A DNA stretch of 64,000 nt, taken from the NCBI RefSeq assembly GCF_029871245.1, contig NZ_SSON01000075.1, positions 448,943 through 512,942 of the forward strand, in the 5' to 3' direction. The notes under the pieces were generated by a model that was not told where the DNA came from, made no database searches, and was given only the letters and a program-made list of their open reading frames with translations. Shown one piece after another: positions 17,453-26,196 of this stretch. The position numbers and the translations under genes are program-made. The DNA is from Pseudomonas sp. BN102 (GTDB lineage: Bacteria; Pseudomonadota; Gammaproteobacteria; Pseudomonadales; Pseudomonadaceae). Position 1 is the stretch's first letter; each line of letters begins with the position of its first letter.

Positions 17453-18619
17453 CTACAGGACCCTGGCGCGTTCGTCGCCCAGGGTGCTGCCGCCAAGGAC
17501 GGCCACGCTGTTGTGCAGGACGTAGGCCAGCTCGCTTTGGCGGGTGACCCCGGCCTTGGAGAAGATCGCCCGCAGGTGGGCCTTCACGGTGTTGCGCCGG
17601 ATATTCAGCCGGGCACCGGCCTCGTCCAGTGTGTCGCCATGGGCCAACTGGATCGCCAGGGCGGCCTCGGCCGGTGTGAAGCCGAACAGCTGACGCAGTG
17701 ATTGTGGCTCCACGGTCACCCGGCGTTCCGGATCACGCAGGAACACCGCGACCGCCGGGTGCCTGCCTTCCAGGCTTTCCTCGCGCGGCAGGCTCTGCAC
17801 CACCACACCCAGGCTGTTGCGTCCGGATGGCCGCTGCAGGGTGATGGCTTCCGCAATCTGCGGGCCCGGCTTCAGGCGCTCTTGCAGGGCCAGTTTGATC
17901 AGGCCCTGCAAGGCCTGGTTGTCGCGCCGGTAGGTCGCACTGAGGCGTTCGTTGACCAGGCTCAGGCCATCACTCTCGTCCAGCAATTCGCAGGCGGCCT
18001 GATTGGTTTCCAGTACCTGGAGATTGTTGTCGAGGATCACCGTGCCGATCTGCATGCGCTCGACGGCCGAAGCGTAGAGCTGGCGTTCCGTTTCAGTGCG
18101 CTTGAGCTGGCCCTGGAGATTGACGGCCCGCCGCAGGTGCGTCAGCAGGCGTGCGCAGAAGGCCTTGTCCCGGGCATTGAACCCCTTGTCCCCGTGCGGC
18201 CGGCAGATGCGCAGGCGGCACTCGATTCCATTCGGGGTGTGCAGGTCGGCGCCCATGATGTGGAACACATCCAGCGGCGCATTGAACTGCTGGTAGAAGG
18301 CCGATTGCAGCCAGCGCTCCTCGCCGAGCAGTTCAGCCACCGTATGGACTTCGCCGGGCGGCAGGCCGACGAAGGGGTCGAGGGCGTAGTAGGTGTCGCT
18401 GTAGGCGGATATCGCCCAGGTCTCGACAGGACCCGCGTTGACCATGAAACCCGGGTCCCCAGGCGCGCTGGGGCGCAGGATCAGGGTGACGTAATTGGCC
18501 CGTAGAGCCGTTCGCAGCTGCTCGAGGCTGCGCTGCCAGGGCAGTTCTTCACTGGCCCCTTCATAGATCCGTTCGATGAGCTGGCTGAGATCATCGAGCG
18601 AAAAGTCGGATGCATTCAT
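17453..18619 (-). CDS. LuxR-family transcriptional regulator (TeiR-like), copy 1
   Basis: A 388-residue regulator with a long N-terminal sensor region (a PAS-like stretch near VERMQIGTVILDNNLQVLETNQAACELLD) and a C-terminal LuxR helix-turn-helix (FTPAEAALAIQLAHGDTLDEAGARLNIRRNTVKAHLRAIFSKAGVTRQSEL). No acyl-homoserine-lactone domain and no luxI neighbour are visible, so this is not quorum sensing. TeiR of Comamonas testosteroni, a steroid-responsive activator, has the same architecture. Its own promoter carries the operator dyad (99 bp upstream) and its leader an AACAACAA motif, suggesting autoregulation and catabolite control. It is probably a steroid sensor for the island. Confidence 0.85.
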   Translation of the reverse strand: MNASDFSLDDLSQLIERIYEGASEELPWQRSLEQLRTALRANYVTLILRPSAPGDPGFMVNAGPVETWAISAYSDTYYALDPFVGLPPGEVHTVAELLGEERWLQSAFYQQFNAPLDVFHIMGADLHTPNGIECRLRICRPHGDKGFNARDKAFCARLLTHLRRAVNLQGQLKRTETERQLYASAVERMQIGTVILDNNLQVLETNQAACELLDESDGLSLVNERLSATYRRDNQALQGLIKLALQERLKPGPQIAEAITLQRPSGRNSLGVVVQSLPREESLEGRHPAVAVFLRDPERRVTVEPQSLRQLFGFTPAEAALAIQLAHGDTLDEAGARLNIRRNTVKAHLRAIFSKAGVTRQSELAYVLHNSVAVLGGSTLGDERARVL

Positions 18620-18621
18620 AG

Positions 18622-18629
18622 TTGTTGTT
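18622..18629 (-). promoter_or_regulatory. Crc/Hfq-type CA motif in LuxR copy 1 leader
   Basis: AACAACAA on the minus strand starting ten bases before the ATG. Repressing the regulator would lower the whole regulon. Confidence 0.6.
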
Positions 18630-18717
18630 CACCCTTCAGGCACCGCGAAAGTCAGGCTCGGTCGCGGAAATCAGCTGGTCCGGGCATACAGCGTCGCCCG
18701 GATGGTCGGCCCGCTCA

Positions 18718-18733
18718 TCGTTCGGATGGGCTA
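18718..18733 (-). promoter_or_regulatory. Steroid-regulon operator dyad, site 6 (LuxR copy 1)
   Basis: TCGTTC-GGAT-GGGCTA on the plus strand, 99 bp before the ATG, the longest spacing in the set. It has one mismatch in each half-site. Confidence 0.55.
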
Positions 18734-18818
18734 GGCGTTTTATCACCCACCTGGCCGGTGATTCAGCCTATGCCTGACCAACTGCTTATTTTGTATCGAT
18801 TACCGCACGGAGATGCGT

Positions 18819-19982
18819 TCACGCCAGCGACGCAACGCTGTTCAGCAAGGTCTTCACCAGCTGCGCCTGGCGGGTCGCGCCGGTCTTGGCGAACACCCCG
18901 CGCAGGTGCGCACGCACGGTATTGCGCGATACGCCGAGGCGCTCGGCGCATTCGTCGAGGGTCAGGCCGTCCATCATCAGCATCGCCACCTCGGTTTCGG
19001 TGCGGGTCAGCTGGAACAGGCTGCGCAGCAGGCGCCGCGAGGCTTGTGGCGAGTCGCTGGGGTCGCGGATGAACACCGCCACGGCTGGCCGCCGCGCGTT
19101 GCCCTGGCCCTCGTAGTTCAGGGCGATGGGGCGCAGCAGTACATTGAGCGGCACCTCCCCCGTCGGCCGCGCCAGGGTCAGCACCTCGATGCAGTCTTCC
19201 TTGCCGTGCTGGTGGTGCTGCAGGACAGCGCCAATAGCCCGTTGCAGGTTGCGGTTGTCCTGGCCAGCGAAGGCGTGGAGCTTTTCCTGGCGGCATTCGA
19301 GACCGTCGCGGGAGTCGAACAGGTGTTGCGCCGCCTGGTTGCAACGCATCACCTTGCCGGTCGTGTCGAGAATGGCCGTGCCCACCAGCAGGCGGTCGAT
19401 GGTGGCGGCATAGAGCAGGCGCTCGGAGTCCAGCTGGTCGACGGTCGAATGCAGGTCCACAGCCTGCTGCAGGTGTGGCAGGAGGATGCGCACCAGGGCC
19501 ATTTCCGCGGCATCGAAGTCCTCTCCGGCGTGACCCCGGCAGGCGAACAGTGCGCAATGCATGCCGGCCGCCGTGCGCATGTTGGCCACCAGCACATGAC
19601 GCAGGTCGAGCGGGCGCAGGTAGCTCTGGTAGAAGTCGTGGGCCAGCCAGTGTTCTGTGCCAATCACCTGGTCGGCGCTGGCGATCTGGTCGACGGGCCA
19701 GTCCAGGAAGGGGCAGATGGAGTAGTAGTGCTCGCTGTAGGAGGGCTCGCCCGGCAGGTGCGGGCCGTGAATCGAGGCGTTGACGATCAGCCCCGGGCGT
19801 TCGTGGGCCGGGTTGCGCAGCACCAGGGTCAGGTAGCTCGCGTCGAAGCGCTGGCGCAGCGCGTCGAGCAGGCTGGACCAGGGCGTGGGTTCCAGCGGAC
19901 CGCGGTAGGTCAGCGCCAGCAGCTCGCTGAGATCCGGGGCGCTGATACCCGCGAGTTCATGGGCAAGTCGAAGGTCGTGCAT
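18819..19982 (-). CDS. LuxR-family transcriptional regulator (TeiR-like), copy 2
   Basis: A 387-residue paralogue of the preceding regulator, with the same layout: a sensor half beginning DLSELLALTYRGPLEPTPWSSLL, a PAS-like centre (IDRLLVGTAILDTTGKVMRCNQAAQHLFDSRDG) and a C-terminal helix-turn-helix (LTRTETEVAMLMMDGLTLDECAERLGVSRNTVRAHLRGVFAKTGATRQAQL). The pair are tandem on the minus strand, but each has its own operator dyad, so they are separate units. The second-copy sensor differs enough to suggest a different ligand. The leader has a near-match CA motif (CACAACAAGAG). Confidence 0.85.
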   Translation of the reverse strand: MHDLRLAHELAGISAPDLSELLALTYRGPLEPTPWSSLLDALRQRFDASYLTLVLRNPAHERPGLIVNASIHGPHLPGEPSYSEHYYSICPFLDWPVDQIASADQVIGTEHWLAHDFYQSYLRPLDLRHVLVANMRTAAGMHCALFACRGHAGEDFDAAEMALVRILLPHLQQAVDLHSTVDQLDSERLLYAATIDRLLVGTAILDTTGKVMRCNQAAQHLFDSRDGLECRQEKLHAFAGQDNRNLQRAIGAVLQHHQHGKEDCIEVLTLARPTGEVPLNVLLRPIALNYEGQGNARRPAVAVFIRDPSDSPQASRRLLRSLFQLTRTETEVAMLMMDGLTLDECAERLGVSRNTVRAHLRGVFAKTGATRQAQLVKTLLNSVASLA

Positions 19983-20051
19983 CCTCGCCTCTCTTGTTGT
20001 GGTTGTCGGGCTGGATGGGGCGAGTATTAGGCGGCCTGGACCCTGGGCAAA

Positions 20052-20067
20052 TCGTCCGTTTGGCCTA
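20052..20067 (-). promoter_or_regulatory. Steroid-regulon operator dyad, site 7 (LuxR copy 2)
   Basis: TCGTCC-GTTT-GGCCTA on the plus strand, 70 bp before the ATG. One mismatch (GGAC to GGCC). Confidence 0.6.
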
Positions 20068-20122
20068 GTGGCCGCCGTATTCCTGGATGGGCGTGGTCGG
20101 TATCGTCAGGTCTCCGCGCTTT

Positions 20123-20213
20123 CGTAGGTTGGCGCTGAGCGGAGCGAAGCCCAACATGGCGCGCGCAACGTGCCCCGGATCGTTGGGCTTCGCAGGCTCA
20201 GCACCAACCTACG
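20123..20213. repeat. Family C palindromic repeat at the cysNC 3' end
   Basis: CGTAGGTTGGCGCTGAGC with the complementary arm GCTCAGCACCAACCTACG and inner arms GAAGCCCAAC/GTTGGGCTTC. The GTAG at its right end supplies the TAG stop codon of cysNC. A second copy ends the DHH gene at 27976. Confidence 0.8.
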
Positions 20214-22086
20214 GTTCCAGCAACCGCTCGACTATGCGTTCGGCGGCCTCCTCGGCCGATTCACTTCCGGTGTCGACATGGATATCCGGCGCTTGCGGCG
20301 GCTCGTAGGGTGAGTCGATGCCGGTGAAGTTCTTCAGCTCGCCGCGCCGCGCCTTCTGGTAGAGGCCTTTGGGGTCGCGCTGCTCGGCCAGGGCCAGGGG
20401 CGCGTCGACGTAGATCTCCAGGAAATTGCCGTCGCCGGCGAGGCTGCGGGCCATGTCGCGTTCGGCGCGGAACGGCGAGATGAACGAAACCAGGGTGATC
20501 AGCCCCGCGTCGAGCATCAGCCTGGCGACCTCCGCCACCCGGCGGATGTTTTCCACCCGGTCGGCCTCGGTGAACCCCAGGTCGCGGTTCAGGCCATGGC
20601 GCACATTGTCGCCATCGAGCAGGTAGGTGTGCCGGCCGAGGGCGTGCAGCTTGCGCTCGACCAGGTTGGCGATGGTCGACTTGCCGGCACCGGAGAGCCC
20701 GGTGAACCAGAGGATGCGGGGTGTCTGCCCCTTGAGCGCGGCGTGGGCCTCGCGGTTGACGTCGATCGCCTGCCAGTGCACGTTCTGCGCGCGGCGCAGG
20801 GCGAAGTGCAGCATGCCAGCGCCGACCGTGCGGTTGCTCAGCCGGTCGATGACGATGAAGCCGCCGGTGTCGCGGTTGTCGGTGTAGGCATCGAAGGCGA
20901 TCGGCCGGTCCAGGTGCAGGTTGCAGACGCCGATGCCGTTGAGCTCGAGGGTCTTGCCCGCCAGGTGTTCCAGGCTGTTCACATCGACCCGGTGCTTGAG
21001 GTTGGCGCAGCTCATGCCGACCGTGCGGCAGCCGATCTTCATCAGGTACGGGCGGCCCGGCAGCATCGGCTCCTCGTCCATCCACACCAGGGTCGCTTCG
21101 AACTGGTCGGCCACCGCCGGCGGCGCGTCGGCGAGGGCGAGCATGTCGCCGCGGCTGATATCGATCTCGTCGGCCAGGGTCAGGGTCACCGCCTGGCCGC
21201 AGCGGGCTTCCTGCTGCTCGCCGGCGGTGCCGAAGATGCCGCTGACCACGCTCTGCTGGCCGGAGGGCAGGGCACGCACGCGCTCACCGACGCGAATGCT
21301 GCCGGCCGCGATATTGCCGCAGTAGCCACGGAAGTCCAGGTTCGGCCGGTTCACCCACTGCACCGGCAGGCGGAACGCCGCGTTGCTTTGCTGGGCTTCT
21401 TCCAGCGGCACTTCCTCCAGGTGCTGGAGCAGGCTCGGGCCCTTGTACCAGGGGGTGTTGGCGCTGGGTTCGAGCATGTTGTCGCCGCGCAGCGCGGAGA
21501 GCGGAATGCACTGGATGTCGTGCAGGCCGATCTGCGCGGCGAAGGCGCGGTATTCGGCCTCGATGCGCTCGAAAACTTCCTGCGAGTAGTCCATCAGGTC
21601 GAGCTTGTTCACCGCCAGCACTACCTTGCGGATGCCCAGCAGCGACACCAGGTAGCTGTGCCGGCGGGTCTGCACCAGCATGCCCTGGCGCGCGTCGATG
21701 AGGATCACCGCGAGGTCGGCGGTCGAGGCGCCGGTGACCATGTTGCGGGTGTACTGCTCGTGGCCGGGGGTATCGGCAACGATGAACTTGCGCTTGTCGG
21801 TGGCGAAGAAGCGGTAGGCGACATCGATGGTGATGCCCTGTTCGCGCTCGGCGGCCAGGCCATCCACCAGCAGGGCAAAGTCGAGCTCCTCGCCCTGGGT
21901 GCCGAGCTTCTTCGAGTCGGCCTCGAGCTGGCCGAGCTGGTCCTCGAAGAGGACTTTCGATTCATAGAGCAGGCGCCCGATCAGGGTGCTCTTGCCGTCG
22001 TCGACGCTGCCGCAGGTGATGAAACGCAGCAAGTCCTTGCGCTGTTGCTGCTGCAGGTAGTGATCCAGGTCGGTCATGGCGTTCAT
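20209..22086 (-). CDS. cysNC: Bifunctional sulfate adenylyltransferase subunit 1 / APS kinase (CysNC)
   Basis: A 625-residue fusion. The N-terminal CysN GTPase has G1 GSVDDGKS (residues 26-33), G3 [12 protein letters not shown] and G4 NKLDLMD, and drives APS formation with CysD. The C-terminal CysC kinase starts with the P-loop GLSGAGKST (residue 463) and has the [15 protein letters not shown] loop; it makes PAPS. Sequence details such as [20 protein letters not shown] differ from the housekeeping CysNC I recall for P. aeruginosa, hinting at a dedicated second copy (inference). The ATG overlaps the cysD stop as ATGA. The operator in front of cysD places it in the steroid regulon. Confidence 0.92.
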   Translation of the reverse strand: MNAMTDLDHYLQQQQRKDLLRFITCGSVDDGKSTLIGRLLYESKVLFEDQLGQLEADSKKLGTQGEELDFALLVDGLAAEREQGITIDVAYRFFATDKRKFIVADTPGHEQYTRNMVTGASTADLAVILIDARQGMLVQTRRHSYLVSLLGIRKVVLAVNKLDLMDYSQEVFERIEAEYRAFAAQIGLHDIQCIPLSALRGDNMLEPSANTPWYKGPSLLQHLEEVPLEEAQQSNAAFRLPVQWVNRPNLDFRGYCGNIAAGSIRVGERVRALPSGQQSVVSGIFGTAGEQQEARCGQAVTLTLADEIDISRGDMLALADAPPAVADQFEATLVWMDEEPMLPGRPYLMKIGCRTVGMSCANLKHRVDVNSLEHLAGKTLELNGIGVCNLHLDRPIAFDAYTDNRDTGGFIVIDRLSNRTVGAGMLHFALRRAQNVHWQAIDVNREAHAALKGQTPRILWFTGLSGAGKSTIANLVERKLHALGRHTYLLDGDNVRHGLNRDLGFTEADRVENIRRVAEVARLMLDAGLITLVSFISPFRAERDMARSLAGDGNFLEIYVDAPLALAEQRDPKGLYQKARRGELKNFTGIDSPYEPPQAPDIHVDTGSESAEEAAERIVERLLEP

Positions 22087-22982
22087 CAGAAATAGCCCTC
22101 TTGTTTTTTCTTCTCCATGGAACCGGCCGAATCGCTGTCGATCAGCCGCCCCTGGCGTTCGGAGGTGCGGCTCACCAGCATCTCCTGGATGATCGCCGGC
22201 AGGCTGTCGGCCTCGCTGTCGATGGCGCCGGTCAGCGGATAGCAGCCGAGGGTGCGGAAGCGCACCTTGCGCAGCTCGGGCGTCTCGCCGGGCAGCAATG
22301 GCAGACGTTCGTCATCGACCATGATCAGCGTGCCGTCGCGGCGCACCACGGGGCGCTCCTTGGCGAAGTAGAGCGGCACGATGGGGATCTGCTCGAGGTA
22401 GATGTATTGCCAGATATCCAGCTCGGTCCAGTTCGACAGCGGGAACACCCGCAGGCTTTCGCCCTTGCGCTTGCGCGTGTTGTACAGGCGCCAGAGTTCC
22501 GGGCGTTGCTGCTTGGGGTCCCAGCGGTGCTGCTCGGAACGGATCGAGAACACCCGTTCCTTGGCGCGGGACTTTTCCTCGTCGCGGCGAGCGCCGCCAA
22601 AGGCCGCGTCGAAGCCGTAATGGTCCAGGGCCTGCTTCAGACCCTGGGTTTTCCACAGGTCGGTGTGCAGCGCCGAACCGTGGGTGAAGGGGTTGATGCC
22701 GCGCTCCAGGCCTTCCGGGTTGACGTGCACCAGCAGCTCCAGGCCGAGGCGCTCGGCGGTCTGGTCGCGGAAGGCGATCATCTCGCGGAACTTCCAGGTG
22801 GTGTCCACGTGTAGCAGGGGGAAGGGCGGCTTGCCCGGGGCGAAGGCCTTCATCGCCAGGTGCAGCATGACTGCGCTGTCCTTGCCGATGGAGTAGAGCA
22901 TCACCGGGTTCTCACACTCGGCGACCACTTCGCGGATGATCTGGACGCTTTCCGCTTCCAGTCGTTGTAGGTGTGTCAGCAT
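22086..22982 (-). CDS. cysD: Sulfate adenylyltransferase subunit 2 (CysD)
   Basis: A 298-residue PAPS-reductase/ATP-pyrophosphatase-fold protein that forms APS from ATP and sulfate with CysN. The PP-loop is [16 protein letters not shown] (SxGKDS), and the family segments [29 protein letters not shown] and the C-terminal [23 protein letters not shown] are all present. The true start is the ATG at 22982. The frame runs upstream for 158 further codons without homology. It is the first gene of the cysD-cysNC operon and carries an operator dyad 85 bp upstream, tucked between it and the SRPBCC gene. Confidence 0.93.
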   Translation of the reverse strand: MLTHLQRLEAESVQIIREVVAECENPVMLYSIGKDSAVMLHLAMKAFAPGKPPFPLLHVDTTWKFREMIAFRDQTAERLGLELLVHVNPEGLERGINPFTHGSALHTDLWKTQGLKQALDHYGFDAAFGGARRDEEKSRAKERVFSIRSEQHRWDPKQQRPELWRLYNTRKRKGESLRVFPLSNWTELDIWQYIYLEQIPIVPLYFAKERPVVRRDGTLIMVDDERLPLLPGETPELRKVRFRTLGCYPLTGAIDSEADSLPAIIQEMLVSRTSERQGRLIDSDSAGSMEKKKQEGYF

Positions 22983-23066
22983 CGCTTGCCTCCGTTGGGT
23001 GGAGCCGGCGCCGCATGGGGCGGGCCGGCTTTTTTCCACGGTAGGGAATGCGTCGCTTCGGGTTCT

Positions 23067-23082
23067 TCGTCTAACCGGACAA
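23067..23082 (-). promoter_or_regulatory. Steroid-regulon operator dyad, site 8 (cysD)
   Basis: TCGTCT-AACC-GGACAA on the plus strand, 85 bp before the cysD start. Each half-site has one mismatch. It is the main evidence that sulfate activation is co-regulated with steroid catabolism. Confidence 0.55.
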
Positions 23083-23086
23083 GGTT

Positions 23087-23557
23087 TCAGTGGCTGGCGC
23101 CGAACAGGGATTCCGCCCGCGCTTTCACCGCCAGGGCGACCGCATCGAAGCCCTGCTTGACCCACGGGCCGTGCAGCTCCATCACCTGGTCGGCGGTGGG
23201 GCCGAGGAACTGGTCGGTGGTGTAGTAGCGGCAGCTTTCCGGACCGGTGGCTTCGATCACCTGGTCGCGACGGGCGGCATCGGGGTTGTCGGCACTGGCG
23301 AACATCTCCCACGAGAGCAGGCGGTGCGGGTCGAAGGCCACCAGTTGCTCGATCACGTGCACAAGCTCGCCGGGGCTGGCGGGGTTGGGCAGGTACAGGT
23401 TCACCGGCTCGCCCATTCGCAGGCTGGACTCCACCTTGACGGTGAACGGATTCCACTGCGGGTAGCGTTCCAGATCAACCAGCACCGACCAGACCAGTTC
23501 GGCGGGGGCGGCGATATCCACGGTCAGCGAGCGGACCAGATTTTTTTCTTCAGGCAT
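23087..23557 (-). CDS. SRPBCC (START/Bet v1-like) family protein
   Basis: A 156-residue protein with the polyketide-cyclase/SRPBCC pattern: [29 protein letters not shown] at the start, a hydrophobic cavity made by central strands and a long C-terminal helix ([23 protein letters not shown]). Such folds bind hydrophobic ligands, so it may hold a steroid or fatty intermediate. It has its own operator dyad 85 bp upstream and sits between cysD and the divergent DUF1214-sulfotransferase operon. The start is the ATG at 23557 after GAGGAG. No catalytic residues can be assigned. Confidence 0.82.
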   Translation of the reverse strand: MPEEKNLVRSLTVDIAAPAELVWSVLVDLERYPQWNPFTVKVESSLRMGEPVNLYLPNPASPGELVHVIEQLVAFDPHRLLSWEMFASADNPDAARRDQVIEATGPESCRYYTTDQFLGPTADQVMELHGPWVKQGFDAVALAVKARAESLFGASH

Positions 23558-23641
23558 CGGGGAGACTCCTCGGGTCACAGGCAGCACCGCACGGCGCGGC
23601 ACCGATCCGGCTGATGCTCCGCGCACGCCGCTGCCGCTTCC

Positions 23642-23657
23642 TCGTCCGGGTGGACTA
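23642..23657 (-). promoter_or_regulatory. Steroid-regulon operator dyad, site 9 (SRPBCC gene)
   Basis: TCGTCC-GGGT-GGACTA on the plus strand, 85 bp before the ATG. A full consensus match. Confidence 0.7.
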
Positions 23658-23661
23658 GAAC

Positions 23662-23734
23662 CGTAGGATGGGTGGAGCGGAGCGATACCCATCAAAGGCG
23701 GGCGATGGGTATCGCAGGCTCCACCCATCCTACG
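23662..23734. repeat. Family D palindromic repeat
   Basis: Long imperfect hairpin with arms CGTAGGATGGGTGGAGC and GCTCCACCCATCCTACG and inner arms CGATACCCATC/GATGGGTATCG. It lies between the divergent operators at 23642 and 23762, insulating the two promoters. Confidence 0.8.
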
Positions 23735-23761
23735 AACCCGCGGTGTGTCTTATCGAGGTTT

Positions 23762-23777
23762 TAGTCCGCCCAGACGA
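23762..23777 (+). promoter_or_regulatory. Steroid-regulon operator dyad, site 10 (DUF1214-sulfotransferase operon)
   Basis: TAGTCC-GCCC-AGACGA, one base off consensus, ending 72 bp before the DUF1214 ATG. Confidence 0.65.
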
Positions 23778-23848
23778 AGAATCCTCCCCGCCCATCTCCC
23801 TAAGGTTTCCGCAGTGGCGGGCCATCCGCCGGACCAGAGGAGACCGAG

Positions 23849-24961
23849 ATGACGACCGAGAACGTCGAGCAACAGGTGTGCAGCGGGCAGGTCTGGAGCG
23901 ATTTCTGCGACCAGCTCAAGCGTTGTGGCGAGCAGATATTGCGGGCCGAGGCCCCCAGCGATGCGCATACCCGCGCCGAGGGGTATCGCTACCTCACGCG
24001 TCTGCTGCGCATTGCCCTGGAAATGCATCTGGAATTCGCCGACCCGGACTTCCCGGGCTTTTTCTCGCCGTCCCATGAGACGGCCAAGATCGGCGCGGAC
24101 AATCCGGACAACCTCTACCAGTACGCACGCCTGAACGGCGAGCGCCAATACCGCGTCAGCGGTCGTCGCGGCAGCGTGTCCTACCTCAGCTTCGGCACCC
24201 AGAAGGGCGGCTACGAAAGCGACGGCAAGATGACCCAGACCGGCTTCATCGACGCCAGCCAGCTAAAACTTGAGGCCGATGGCAGCTTCGAAATCACCCT
24301 GAGCCAGGAACCGCCCGCAGAGGGCAACTGGGTTCGTCTGGAGCCCGAGAGCAATGCGCTGATTGTCCGTCAGACCTTCCTCGATCGTTCCAGCGAGCAG
24401 CCCGCGCAGCTGCGCATCGAACGGTTGGACAGCCGCCAGCAACCCGTGCCGCTGAGTGCCGAGCGCTTGCACCAGAGCCTGGGGCGGGTCGCCAGTTTCG
24501 TCGAGAACACCTCGCGGTTGTTCGCCGATTGGGCTCAGGGCTATCAGGCCCACACCAATCAGCTGCCACCGGCGGACCAGGCGCTATGTCAGGCCGTGGG
24601 CGGTGACCCGAACATCTTCTACTACCACAGCTATTGGTCCCTCGCGGACGACGAGGCGCTGTTGATCGAAGTCGACCAGGTGCCGGACTGCGACTTCTGG
24701 AACCTGCAGATCAACAACTACTGGATGGAATCCCTCGACTACCGCCACCACCTCATCTGCCTGAACAAGCATTCGGCGCAGACGGACGCGCGCGGTGGCG
24801 TGCGCATGGTGCTGAGCCACCGCGACCCCGGCCTGCCCAATTGGCTGGAAACCGCCGGCCATGCCGACGGCACCCTCTGCCTGCGCTGGGTTGGCGCCAA
24901 GCAGCCGGTTCACCCCACCACCCGCGTGGTCAAGCTCGACCACCTCAAGGAGCTGCTATGA
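23849..24961 (+). CDS. DUF1214-domain protein
   Basis: A 370-residue protein. The C-terminal third fits DUF1214 (DCDFWNLQINNYWMESLDYRHHLICLN, then LSHRDPGLPNWLETAGHADGTLCLRW). The N-terminal part is helical (HTRAEGYRYLTRLLRIALEMHLEF). No signal peptide is seen, so it is cytoplasmic. The family has no proven activity that I know of. It is translationally coupled to the sulfotransferase by ATGA, implying the two proteins work together. It follows GAGGAG and an operator dyad. Possible roles are substrate presentation or an unusual lyase, but both are guesses. Confidence 0.82.
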   Translation: MTTENVEQQVCSGQVWSDFCDQLKRCGEQILRAEAPSDAHTRAEGYRYLTRLLRIALEMHLEFADPDFPGFFSPSHETAKIGADNPDNLYQYARLNGERQYRVSGRRGSVSYLSFGTQKGGYESDGKMTQTGFIDASQLKLEADGSFEITLSQEPPAEGNWVRLEPESNALIVRQTFLDRSSEQPAQLRIERLDSRQQPVPLSAERLHQSLGRVASFVENTSRLFADWAQGYQAHTNQLPPADQALCQAVGGDPNIFYYHSYWSLADDEALLIEVDQVPDCDFWNLQINNYWMESLDYRHHLICLNKHSAQTDARGGVRMVLSHRDPGLPNWLETAGHADGTLCLRWVGAKQPVHPTTRVVKLDHLKELL

Positions 24962-26139
24962 GTCACACCATGACGCCGGACGACGTCTTCGCCCCCGGTA
25001 GCCTGCTGGCCGAGGCCAGCGCCCGTGCCGGCGGCCTCGACGACTTCGGCCCCGGCGATTTCCGCGAAGCCCTGCAGGTGCTGGAGCGTTCCCTGCGCGA
25101 AGAAGCGTGCCTGTCTGCCCAGGGCACGGCCCTGCTGCGCGAGAAGCTGGTGGCGCAACTGGCCAACCGCCTCGTGATCGAGGACCACTGCAAGCGCCAC
25201 CCGGAAATTCTCCAGCAGCCCGTCGATGATCCGCTGGTGATCGTCGGCCTGCCGCGCACCGGCACCACGCTGCTGCAGCGCGTGCTCGCGGTGGACCCGC
25301 AATTCAGCAAGGCGCAGTGGTGGGAAACCCGCTACCCGGCGCCGCTGCCCGGGGAAGCCCTGGAACAGCCGACGGAGCGCATCGGACGGGCGCGCGCCGA
25401 GGTCGCCGCGATGGTCGAGTTCGTGCCGCAGATCCTTGCCATCCACCCGCTGGATGCCGAGCAGCCGGACGAAGAGTTCATGCTCATGGAGCACAGCTTC
25501 CTCTGCGCCATGGATTCCTACGTCAACGTACCGGCCTACACCGCCTGGCTCGATCGCCAGGACCAGGCCCAGGTCTATGCCTACCTGAAGAAGATGCTGC
25601 AGTTCCTGCAATGGCAGCAGGGCCGCCGCGGCATCGCGCCGGGTCGTCGCTGGCTGCTGAAGAGCCCGCAGCACCTGCACACCCTGGAGCTGCTGTTCAA
25701 GGTCTTCCCACGCGCCCAGGTGATCCTCACCCACCGCGATCCGGGCAAGACCATCCCGTCGCTGGCCAGCTTCATCCACACCCTCTGGCAGATCTACAGC
25801 GACCAGGCCGACCCGGCCCAGGTCGGCGAACAATGGAGCACGCGCATGGCCCGCGCCCTGCGCCACACGATGAAGGTGCGCGACGGCATGCCGGCAGGCG
25901 CCTTCCTCGATGTGCGCTTCGAGGACACCGTCAACGACCCGCTCGGCGTGGTGGAGCGCATCTACCGCTTCGCCGGCCTGGCGCTGAGCCCCGGCGTGCG
26001 TGAGTCGATGAACGACTGGCTGGCGCGCAATGGCCGCGACAAGCGCGCGGCGCATCACTACGACCCGGCCTCCTTCGGCCTCGACGAGGCGCGCCTGCAA
26101 CGCGACTACGGCGAATACCGCGCGCGCCATCTGGCCTGA
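24958..26139 (+). CDS. PAPS-dependent sulfotransferase family protein
   Basis: A 393-residue protein of the Sulfotransfer_3 type. The 5'-phosphosulfate loop is GLPRTGTTLLQRVL (residues 97-104 core) and the 3'-phosphate site is HRDPGKTIPS (R260, S268). It would move sulfate from PAPS to a hydroxyl, releasing PAP. The start is the ATG at 24958, overlapping the DUF1214 stop; the frame extends 108 codons further upstream through that gene but without homology. cysD-cysNC (PAPS supply) lies divergently, and a DHH/DHHA1 phosphoesterase (possible PAP removal) lies two genes downstream. The acceptor is unknown; a steroid hydroxyl is the obvious candidate. Confidence 0.85.
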   Translation: MSHTMTPDDVFAPGSLLAEASARAGGLDDFGPGDFREALQVLERSLREEACLSAQGTALLREKLVAQLANRLVIEDHCKRHPEILQQPVDDPLVIVGLPRTGTTLLQRVLAVDPQFSKAQWWETRYPAPLPGEALEQPTERIGRARAEVAAMVEFVPQILAIHPLDAEQPDEEFMLMEHSFLCAMDSYVNVPAYTAWLDRQDQAQVYAYLKKMLQFLQWQQGRRGIAPGRRWLLKSPQHLHTLELLFKVFPRAQVILTHRDPGKTIPSLASFIHTLWQIYSDQADPAQVGEQWSTRMARALRHTMKVRDGMPAGAFLDVRFEDTVNDPLGVVERIYRFAGLALSPGVRESMNDWLARNGRDKRAAHHYDPASFGLDEARLQRDYGEYRARHLA

Positions 26140-26176
26140 ACAAGCCGGAGCGGGCTCCTACGAAAAGCAGATCGAT

Positions 26177-26184
26177 AACAACAA
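26177..26184 (+). promoter_or_regulatory. Crc/Hfq-type CA motif in SDR leader
   Basis: AACAACAA merging into the ribosome site AGAGGA, 12 bases before the ATG at 26197. Confidence 0.6.
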
Positions 26185-26196
26185 GAGGAACTGAAC

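Noticed and set aside
17453-19982. Quorum-sensing LuxR/LuxI pair
   Set aside because: No luxI-type synthase nearby and no autoinducer-binding domain in the regulators; layout fits TeiR-like sensors.
23067-23082. CysB-type operator in front of cysD
   Set aside because: I saw no convincing CysB-like sequence, and the site fits the steroid dyad. This would need a CysB binding test to settle.
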